Shown here: positions 55,412 to 64,000 of the stretch, in pieces | Position numbering within the stretch: the first letter of the stretch is position 1 | Layout of the letters: each line of letters starts with the position of its first letter | From: Rotaria macrura | Lineage: Eukaryota > Rotifera > Eurotatoria > Philodinida > Philodinidae | Assembly (NCBI GenBank): GCA_900239685.1 | Contig: OENT01000642.1 | Span: 1-64,000, forward strand | Direction: 5' to 3' | DNA length: 64,000 bases | Notes under the pieces: model-generated | Seen by the model: only the letters and a program-made list of their open reading frames with translations | Databases searched by the model: none | Told to the model about the DNA's origin: nothing | Translations under genes and position numbers: made by a program

Positions 55412-57533
55412 TTATGTGTAAGTTGGATCGAATGATACTAATTCATTTGATGGTGGTGGTGGTTGTTGTACTCGAGTTATTGTATTTGAATAGATTGAAT
55501 TCATATGACATACATGTGATAAAGAATCATCAGAATCACGTTCGGATAAATCTATTTCGAATAAAATAATCGAAAAATAATTCTTCTTCTTTTCAATATA
55601 TATATATCTACCGTCATCAGATGCACCTGTGTCAACTTCATTACTAGCATCGTCGTCGTCGTCGTCATCGTTATCATCATCGTCGTGTTGCATAGTTTGA
55701 CTTTTGTCAATTTTAATTCGTTTATTTTTTCGTTGATTTGTTCCATCATGTCGAATAGCATTATGCCATCGTCGATGAGAATCATTTTTTAATCGTTTTT
55801 CTTTAGCACGACGATTTTGAAACCTTCGAATATGAACCATAATATTAAATATATGTGTATCCCCCGCTCCCTCCCCCTGGATTCTAAATTTCATCTTACC
55901 ACACTTGTACAACACGCATATCTAAACCAGTTTCAGTTGCTAGTGATTCTCGTATGTGTCGTGCTGGCTTTGGACTTGCATTATAAGCTTGTTTAAGAAC
56001 TTCAAGTTGTTTTTGTGTTATTGTCGTACGTGGTCGTTTATTTGTATCATCAAATTCTAGAATTATCATATATGCGTCAATAGAACAAAACGAAACTAGA
56101 AATAGTGATAATCTCACCTTTACTTTTCAATGTATCATAATCGACTTTACAAACAAGTTTTTGATCATCGAATAGATAGAATTCATCGCCTGTATTCAAT
56201 TGACGATGACATATAAGACAAGAAAAACATTGTAAATGATAAACAAAATCATTGGCACGTCGTACAACTTCCGATGGTGGAATACCATGACCACACGATG
56301 CACATTTTGTACCAAATTTTCTTTCAAAAAAAAACACGAAAGACAACAGAAACAAAAACAAGATTATTTATTCATAGGTTTTGTTTTTAAATTTTTTAGA
56401 AATCATTGAATTACTTAAAAAAATCTTCTTTACAATAAACGTTGCCATCTCGAGCATAACATTTATCAAGTAATTTCATATGACATTGAGAACAATTTAA
56501 GCATAATGAATGAAAATGATTTTCATTTACTTTAAATATAAATTGATCACATATTGGTAATGAACAAACAGAACAATCATAGATATTAATTACTGTTGAA
56601 TTATCGACGCCTAGAAAAGCGAACAATTATTTTTATAGTTATGTTTGTCAAAAATGTAACAACGATGTGTGCACACATGACAACTCGAGATTGGAATTGA
56701 AAAATTCTATCATCGCTATGCAATTGTCAATCTAAAACTTGCTACTTTTTGTGTACTCAAAAGGTGAGTACACTACTAAAATCGGTCAGTGTGTCCGTCC
56801 GGCCGGCCGTTTTTCGATAACTCTTCACAATTACATTCGATTGAGTTGAAATTTTGTGCACAGACTTGTCTGATGACTATCTCGGTTGAGTTCGCAGATG
56901 AGAAGGATCCGGCAAGAAATGACTGAGTTATCGAAAAAATTGTCATTTTTCACCAAGCAATCCCTGAGGTGGGGTACACGGATTTTTTCAAAAATACTTT
57001 TTTCTCAGAATTATCCACAGCTTATGTAAAGTGACTCAGTTTTTAACGCTGATTCCGAATCTGATATTAGTTTTGAACCAAATCGAGCTTTCTAACAAAA
57101 CATCGCCTGAATAAGCACAAAAACTGCATCCAGAAAGCAAATGCCTAGATATGTCTGAGATGATCAGTAGTTTTGGAGTTTCCCAAAAAGGTTTACTAAG
57201 ATACTTCATCCGTGCACACATTCTAGAATGACTGATTTGTCTCATTCACTTTTTGAAGTACACATAACTCTTGGACATAAGTCCGAAGTTTTCACATTTA
57301 TTTTGTGTTTTGTTCGTATTTAGATGAACACACATTACATTTCTTTTTACTATCCAGTACTGGTCAAGGTTTAGAACATCTTTCATACTATTCGATTGTA
57401 TCTATTATGTTGATATATATAAGAAGAAGAAAAAAATAGGATGTCATAGAACAGTAGGTAATCTACCTGAATAATTTTCATATTGTTGATGTTTATTTCC
57501 CATAAGTTTGTTTGTCTCATTGTGGAGTGTCAT
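55412..57533 (-). CDS. LIM-homeodomain transcription factor, LHX3/4 (Lim3) class
   Basis: Six exons, 57533-57467, 56610-56415, 56320-56118, 56056-55900, 55823-55612 and 55551-55412, join in phase to give about 324 residues. LIM1 ([16 protein letters not shown], then YCKEDFFK) is followed directly by [19 protein letters not shown], the LHX3/4-type LIM1-LIM2 junction. LIM2 ends at [10 protein letters not shown]. The homeodomain starts [20 protein letters not shown] and contains [20 protein letters not shown] and [15 protein letters not shown]. The TITxKQLE and SPKPARH features place it with LHX3/4 rather than LHX1/5. It is a nuclear DNA-binding factor, used in motor neuron and sensory cell identity in other animals. 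C-terminal to the homeodomain is a run of Asp, then a PPPP segment. It is shorter than vertebrate LHX3. Intron 1 (856 nt) contains repeat copy D. Confidence 0.93.
56749..57302 (-). repeat. Interspersed repeat family, copy D (in LHX intron 1)
   Basis: A 554-bp copy in reverse orientation. Its left-end and middle signature (CTTATTCAGGCGATG) matches copies A and B, while its GC-rich GGCCGGCCG tract near the palindromic end matches copy E only. Confidence 0.92.
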
Positions 57534-59457
57534 GTTTTTGTTGAAATCTTGAAAGGCAATCAGTTGATGTTTCTATACATACCACCACTTATCGATTTCT
57601 GTTTCTTTATAATTGAACATGAGCATGAAAAGGTAGAAGCGTATGAGGTTTGATGTTACATTTTTTTCTTATTCTTCTTCTTTTTTGTACCCATTCGTTG
57701 ATGAAGGAATATACTCACCAATGAGAAAAAATGTTAGAAGAGAAGAGAAGAAAGGAGAAGCCGTACGTGTATTTTTCTATTCTATTCACTTGACACACAT
57801 CTTTATCTATCTATTCGTTTCATGAAATTGAAGAAGATTTTTAGTCATGCAAACGATTGAATTCATTCACAACGATGATAAGAAATAGATCGGTTCATCA
57901 TAAATATTCTTTTTTTTTTTGAAATAAAGTATTAACACAGTAGATTATCTGTTGCAATGAAAAGTCTTGTTCATTTAATTTCCCATGAGAATATTATATT
58001 CTAAGTTGAATATTGATTGTCGTCGACACAGTCATATTGTCCGATGGCTATGACTTTCACACACATCAGGTCTATTTTTTTCGTCTGTCAACTTGATATT
58101 GATCACATTGAAATCAATGGTGACGAATTCTATCATCATTAATATTGTTCACATCTCAATGAACAAAAAAAAATCGATGATAGTCTTATGAAAAGCAAAT
58201 TTTTCAAACGGTGACAATATTTTTATTTTACTCTCGCTTTCAATCGGATTGGCCATGAAAAAGAATCCTTGAATAATTAATTAGTTAACTGTCTGTTTTA
58301 AATTTTCGATGTAATTATTCATAACATGATCGTCAATGACATGTCATTAGAGAAATTTTTTTCAATATACATCATACTTTACTTGTGCTTGTCTATGTTA
58401 TTTCTTTCGTCATTCAATATGCTAATTGCATCTTTTTATTTGACCATCAAGTGTGAAACGCACATGTAGACTTATGCGAGGAGAGTCAAGTTTCATTTCA
58501 TTCCTTCACATTCTTCTTGTCAATGTTTTCCACTCGTTTACTTTTATATGATGCTTGCTGGCTACTTGTCAGTTAATCAAATTGTAACGCTTAGGCAAAA
58601 GAAACAGTATATGAACAGAGTAACATGTCATCTGAAGCTTATCTAGGTGAAATATAAAATGAAGATAACGTATATCCTTTCCGTAGGGTATATGAACTAC
58701 TTGTATTCATTCGAATGAATCCATACAATAAGCATTGTATCCTTTTCCTTTTTCTTTTGCCGAACATCATTTACTTAGACCATTATGTTAATTAAATAAT
58801 GACAATCTGACATGAGTATGTGACACGTTAGTCATAGAGAAAAAGAAATTCTCATTTCAACCATATGAAGACGAGTATTTTTGACATCTGAACTGTTTGA
58901 TTGTCTATCGGTCGAACAAGGATGACATTGTTCAAGAGAAGAAAGATTTTCATGACTAAATATAGATTGTAGTAAGTTAAATCGTGATTCACATTTTTAA
59001 TCTCATGACAATTGCACGAGATTTTTCTCATTCTTATGAAATAGAGTTGTCAAATTCTTCGATAAAAACAAAAACGACTTGAAAAAAAAATATCACAGTG
59101 TTTTTTACCATTTGAACTTGTTTGCACGGAAAGACTTTATTAGAAGATGAAATTAATTACTCATGATTCAATAGATGTATATGAGTGAATGGCAAATTTC
59201 TGGTACCGTTAATGTTTTAGTCGTATTTCGCTTCTTTGAACCGATTTGTACAAATGTTTTGCACATTATGGCAACTATAGTATCCCGCACTAGTGCAACA
59301 AATATCAGCCGTGTAGTTATAAGAGAAATATGATAAGAAAGTGGTTGCAGTTCTATCATTGAAATAGTTCGTCATATGCTGACTGTACTTAAAGAAAGGC
59401 AATTCTTTAAGACACGAAGTTATTAGAAGAAGTTGTGTTTTATTAATAAATTTAAAA
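57534..59457. other. Gene-free stretch upstream of the LHX gene
   Basis: This probably contains the LHX promoter and enhancers. It is AT-rich. No coding exon or repeat was recognised. Confidence 0.45.
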
Positions 59458-59528
59458 ATTCAGCAGATGAAAAACTGTGCACATAGATTTAAAAGTTACA
59501 TCTATGTGTGCAGTTTTTTATGCTGAAT
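59458..59528. ncRNA. Pre-miRNA-like hairpin (candidate) or small palindromic repeat
   Basis: A 71-nt imperfect inverted repeat. The 5' arm is ATTCAGCAGATGAAAAACTG plus TGCACATAGAT. The 3' arm is ATCTATGTGTGCAG plus TTTTTTATGCTGAAT, around a loop of about 11 nt. The stem is about 30 bp with a few bulges, the size and shape of an animal miRNA precursor. No known seed was recognised. A minimal MITE is the alternative. Confidence 0.42.
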
Positions 59529-59655
59529 ATAATCGAACACTTTTCTGATTGTTTGACACCAGAATAAATAAATAGAAAAAGCAAAATTAATTGAAAACGA
59601 AAGAATTTTGTATACCCACTACAAGACAAAGCATTGAATTTTGTTTCAAATATCA

Positions 59656-60282
59656 AATAAATGTGAAAACTTCGGACTTATGTCCGAGAGGTATGTGTAC
59701 TTCAAAAAGTGAATGAGACAAATCAGTCATTCTAGAATGTGTGCACGGATGAAGTATCTTAGTAAACCTTTTTGGGAAACTCCAAAACTACTGATCATCT
59801 CAGACATATCTAGGCAATTTTGTTTCTATATCCAGTTTTTGTGCACTTGAAACCTTTTTGCAGCCAATGTTTTGTTAGAAAGCTGCGATTTGGCTCAAAA
59901 CTAATATCAGATTCGGAATCAGCGTTAAAAACAGAGTCACTTTACATANNNNNNNNNNNNNNNNNNNNNNNNNNNNNNNNNNNNNNNNNNNNNNNNNNNN
60001 NNNNNNNNNNNNNNNNNNNNNNNNNNNNNNNNNNNNNNNNNNNNNNNNNNNTGTACCCCACCTCAGGGATTGCTTGGTGAAAAATGACAATTTTTTCGAT
60101 AACTCAGTCATTTCTTGCCGGATCCTTCTCATCTGCGAACTCAACCGAGATAGTCATCAGACAAGTCTGTGCACAAAATTTCAACTCAATCGAATATAAT
60201 TGTGAAGAGTTATCGAATAAACGGCCGGCCGGACGGACACACTGACCGATTTTAGTAGTGTACTCACTTTTTGAGTACACAA
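59656..60282 (+). repeat. Interspersed repeat family, copy E (spans an assembly gap)
   Basis: The left half matches copy C in the middle signature (CTTTTTGCAGCCAATG). The right half matches copy D in the GGCCGGCCGGACGGACAC tract. Positions 59949-60051 are undetermined. Copies D and E are inverted relative to each other about 2.4 kb apart. Confidence 0.92.
59949..60051. other. Run of N (assembly gap), 103 positions
   Basis: The gap lies inside repeat copy E. The matching stretch of copy D is 44 nt long, so the gap length is probably an estimate. Confidence 0.97.
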
Positions 60283-62996
60283 AAAGAAATTTCTACAAGT
60301 AGAAAAGTGTTGAGAAATTTTTGTAGCATACTGCTGGCATCTATATATATCTATATAATGTTATGTTTCTCTGTGCCGGATCAAAGGATAAGGTTGCTAA
60401 AATCTCCTAGAGCTTACTAGATTTATGCGTCACTAACCTTAGGTTTCTAGAGTGTTCTTGAACTTTCACTGAGGGCCCTATGGACACCTAACAGATTAAG
60501 GTTACAGATGAAGCCGGATGCTGCTATGTTCCTAGAAAGTTCTAGAAATAAGTAAACTCTTTCTGAATGTTATAAAGTCATCTAGAATTTTCTGTAACCT
60601 CTGATAAAGATCTAGTACTTACTGGATTTTGTCCAAGACACTGTAGAACCTTCAGTGACCATACACTATGCACGATCGAGAATATTTTCCAAGGCTTTCG
60701 GATAGTTTACAATGTTATTACTTGTCAATGGTACCAAAAAATTGAGATTCACTCGTATCTTTTATTTATAATTAATTATTTTGTTTGAGTTTATCTAAGC
60801 CTTTTTGTGAATTATCATTGTGAAATTATAAATTGTATACAATTTCGCGTAAAGATAATCAACCAGCATTCATTCGTTAGATGAAAAACAAAAAAAAACT
60901 CGATTCTAGCATTTGATATATCTATTCAATCAAGTTTTATAAATATAATTTTCTTGAATTGTGATTTGTCACAAATGTCATGGATTGATTCGTATTTCAC
61001 TTCTAGAATCCAAATACTCTGAGGTCATGTCTTTCATTTAGACACAATAGTTTTAAATACAGTTCTATTAACAAAAGTTTAATCAATGACAATGATCGAA
61101 CTATGATTTAGTCATTTTAATATTGGTAGTCTTGAAAATATATTTCATGTCTGATTAATATTTGACAAATAGAGTGCCTTCGTGGTTTTTTATGTATTCA
61201 TCTAGAATGCAAGTTGGTATACTTAGCTTAATTAAAAACAACGGGAAAATGTCATACAAAAAAAAAAAACTTTTTTGTTCTTCAAATTTTTCTGTCTGTG
61301 TGAAGAATTTGATTAGTAGACTAGATTTTTATTGTGTACACAATTCATTTTAGATCAATGAATGAAAAATATCGACATCGTACAATGAAACATATTGTTC
61401 GTTGTAAATCTTTTGATAGATATTTTATAAGTCAAAAGAATATTGAAAATCATGTATTCAACCATACCATAATTATATATTACTAATTTCATTGATTTTT
61501 CTCTTGTAAAACTGAGATTCACATGTTTTTTTTTCTATAAAATAATCGGATACTTCTATTTTTCTTCATATTCCGATTTGGCAGCACTTTCTGTTTTTCC
61601 TCTAACGATTCTCAATTCTACTTTGCATACATTTTCTTTTTCTTTTTAAATTAATAGAAAAGTATTCTAAATTGAAAACGCACGCCTCTATAACTCTATC
61701 AAAAACTTCAGAAATATCACTAAGAGAAAAGAAGACCGACAATTCGATTATCACTCTTTCTATCATTGAATCCATTGTAGTATTCTATTGAATGAATTAA
61801 TATCTATACACATTTGTTTAAGTGCACTTATCACAATGATTAGTATAAATGAAAAAAACATAAGAGTAAGTATATAATTAAACTATCGGAAACTTGAAGT
61901 GATATCAAATTTCTCATCTAGTACAATAAATGAAAGACTTCTTCATTTAAATTGACTATTTCAAAACAAGTCTTATTGATGTTTCGACGAAGAAGAAGAA
62001 GAATAGACGAGAACTCATCTTTCTTTTTGTCATGAATAGAATCTGACAAAATAATTTAACCTCTATTGATGTAACAATAATACAAAAACAACCATGGAAA
62101 CACGCTATAGTTCACTAGCTCGTAACTAATGATAGAGCATTGTCTTTCGTCATGACGAGAAGAACCATATTGACTTGAGACAATTTGCTTGTTCATATAT
62201 ATATATATATGTATGTATGCGTTTTTCTTATATTTTATAGCATTGGAAAAAGAAAAGAACGGAAAATGTTCTAATATGTATCCTGTAATTTTTTTTCTTC
62301 TTGTGACGCTATTCAATAGTTTTAATTGAGCAAGATTCGAACAGAATCGATAGAAATCCTCTCATATATTTTTTTCTTTTGTTGATTTTCTTCTATTCTT
62401 TGGCTACGATCTTTCGATATTGCCGACAAATGACATTGACTTTAGTTGTCATTAGACATTTCTTTCTTTATTATTCTTCATTCTTTCAATAACGGTAATA
62501 ATCCATTCCTATTAGTCTTATACGACTTCTACACTCTTCATGGAATCATGCGAAAGACTAAATTGCATACTGAAAAAAAGAGAAGAAAAAAAAAAAGAAG
62601 AAACTTCAATGAAAATTCTTTCGTAAGTCATATCGTTTGTCTATGGGTCCCGGCGCTTTTTTTTTCTCTTTTCTACTCGATAAGAATCGATGAAACTTTC
62701 CTTTCTCTCTTTATGGTTCTTAATGGTTCATCCGTTTGATTGTATAAGTACATATGGTTATGAAAAAAAAAAACATCGTAGTAATCATTTAGAAATAGAT
62801 TGTCAAGGTTTTCTTTTTTTTTTTTATGAATGTCATCATTTATATGTTGTCAATAATCGTAGAGAAATATTTATGTTCAACATTAAATAAATAAAACAAA
62901 AACTAATTTTGGTTACATTATTTATTTTTTTTTTGTTTTCTTCATCAATAGTTTATTCAATCCTGCTCATTAATGAATTTAACATTATGAGGAACA
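60283..62996. other. Gene-free stretch upstream of the LRR gene
   Basis: The segment 60360-60720 is richer in G+C and repeats TCTAGAA-type words, including GAAAGTTCTAGAA at 60535-60547, a three-unit heat-shock-element match. Further on it is AT-rich with a TA run near 62197-62211. No coding exon was recognised before the LRR start. Confidence 0.45.
60535..60547. promoter_or_regulatory. Heat-shock-element-like triplet GAAnnTTCnnGAA
   Basis: GAAAGTTCTAGAA fits three alternating nGAAn units exactly. It is about 2.4 kb from the nearest start codon, and the surrounding segment is rich in similar words, so chance or a repeat is quite possible. Confidence 0.25.
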
Positions 62997-64000
62997 ATGA
63001 AATGGTTTTTTTCACATTCTAAATCATATTTCTTTATAACAATATGTCTTCTAACTACGATCAATTTTCCATCGTTCATTTATTCATCAGATAAATCATC
63101 ATGTTCACCTTATTTATTTTCGACTGATATTGATATTCATACAAAACATGAATATGTTCAACCATGTCCTGTGTCAATACCTTGTCGATGTTTATGTGAT
63201 ATTGACAATCGACGTTTGTGGATCGATTGTTTTCATCGACAATTAAAAGTTCTACCAAGTTTAAACAACATACCAACGAATAATAGTGTTATTGAATGGA
63301 ATGTTGATTTAGCATTTAATTTATTTGATAGTTTAAATCGATCGGCATGGATACCGACTAATATTCATATAGGTCATTTAATTTTCTCAGGTTCACTTGC
63401 TTATGATCTTATCGTACAATTAAATTTAAGTCATAGAAATTTAATTAATACATGGACCAATCAAGAACATTTGACAATTATCAATGATGATGAATGGAAT
63501 CAACTTCCTCATGACTACGGAGATGATAATGATAATGGCGATGAAAATACCTATTCAATATTGCAACCATATCCTGAATATATACGTGTTCTTACTGAAT
63601 TAACATCACAATTACACGATGAAACTAAACAAATCAAACATTTTGCTCTATCACTTGCCGGAGAACCATCATCAGTTTCAATTCTTTATCTTGATCATAA
63701 TACACTCGATAATTTACCTATTGAAGCTTTATACAATGCAACAAGTTTATATGAGCTATATTTATCCTACAATAATATAAATTCTTTACCGGCATATGCA
63801 TTTGGATTTTCTCATCGTTTAACACGACTCGATTTATCACATAATCATATATCATCATTAGATAATTTAACATTTGATCGACATCCAAATGCATTTGCTG
63901 GACCGTTTCTCATCGATTATCTTGATTTATCACATAATCAAATAACATTTTTACAACCACGAATATTTTCGTATCTTGTTAATTTACGTTTTTTAAAATT
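62997..64000 (+). CDS. Secreted or membrane leucine-rich-repeat protein, 5' part
   Basis: Open from ATG 62997 to the window edge (about 334 codons) without a stop or needed intron. An N-terminal hydrophobic stretch (SYFFITICLLTTINFPSFIY) acts as signal peptide or anchor. A cysteine cluster follows (PCPVSIPCRCLCDID, then WIDC), typical of an LRR N-terminal cap. LRRs follow: LIVQLNLSHRNL, VSILYLDHNTLDNLP, LYELYLSYNNINSLP, LTRLDLSHNHISSL and IDYLDLSHNQITFL. An acidic Asp/Asn insert (GDDNDNGDEN) interrupts the early repeats. Such proteins serve in adhesion or receptor signalling. The C-terminal part, which would show a membrane or intracellular domain, lies outside the window. Confidence 0.85.
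   Translation, partial: MKWFFSHSKSYFFITICLLTTINFPSFIYSSDKSSCSPYLFSTDIDIHTKHEYVQPCPVSIPCRCLCDIDNRRLWIDCFHRQLKVLPSLNNIPTNNSVIEWNVDLAFNLFDSLNRSAWIPTNIHIGHLIFSGSLAYDLIVQLNLSHRNLINTWTNQEHLTIINDDEWNQLPHDYGDDNDNGDENTYSILQPYPEYIRVLTELTSQLHDETKQIKHFALSLAGEPSSVSILYLDHNTLDNLPIEALYNATSLYELYLSYNNINSLPAYAFGFSHRLTRLDLSHNHISSLDNLTFDRHPNAFAGPFLIDYLDLSHNQITFLQPRIFSYLVNLRFLK

Noticed and set aside
57036-57245. Open frame starting [16 protein letters not shown], also present at 45836-46027
   Set aside because: It lies within the interspersed repeat, differs by frameshifts between copies and shows no codon-level conservation.

Overview
The window is AT-rich (roughly 70% by eye) animal nuclear DNA. Genes are dense, and most introns are only 50-70 nt with GT...AG ends. 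The gene content is metazoan: a ciliary dynein-2 heavy chain, a LIM-homeobox gene, a K2P-type channel, a neuropeptide-like precursor and an LRR surface protein. Small introns, AT bias and protein divergence suggest a rotifer, perhaps bdelloid. That placement is inference, not proof. Exon models below were built by hand from splice sites, reading phase and family similarity.

Layout. 1-2390 is a GC-richer tandem array with a period near 180 bp. 4511-6406 (-) is a K2P-like channel that has lost both GYG-type selectivity filters. 9665-11994 (-) is a divergent cyclin-fold protein. 14043-15233 (+) is a claudin-like four-helix membrane protein. 15483-16144 (-) is a two-exon secreted precursor with four dibasic-flanked YRFD peptides. 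16814-50121 (-) is one very large gene, the cytoplasmic dynein-2 heavy chain (DYNC2H1), the retrograde intraflagellar transport motor. It is head-to-head with TMEM183 (50677-51615, +). The 555-bp space between them holds an X-box-like RFX site, as expected for a ciliary gene. 55412-57533 (-) is an LHX3/4 (Lim3) LIM-homeobox gene. From 62997 (+) an LRR protein runs off the window.

The dynein gene mixes tiny introns with a few expanded to 0.6-2.1 kb, and most of the expanded ones contain mobile DNA: a MULE relic, a FLYWCH relic, hAT-type elements with 8-bp target duplications, a C-run inverted-repeat element, and copies of an interspersed repeat of about 550 bp. That repeat has five copies in the window: one in the cyclin gene, two in dynein, one in LHX and one intergenic. 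A further hAT relic (52306-53508) has perfect 8-bp target duplications.

The strongest candidates for something undescribed are the YRFD precursor and the filter-less K2P-like channel. The X-box, the pre-miRNA-like hairpin at 59458-59528 and the mosaic five-copy repeat also deserve checking. Dynein exon ends between about 35.4 and 20.7 kb were located by homology and not all fixed to the base.
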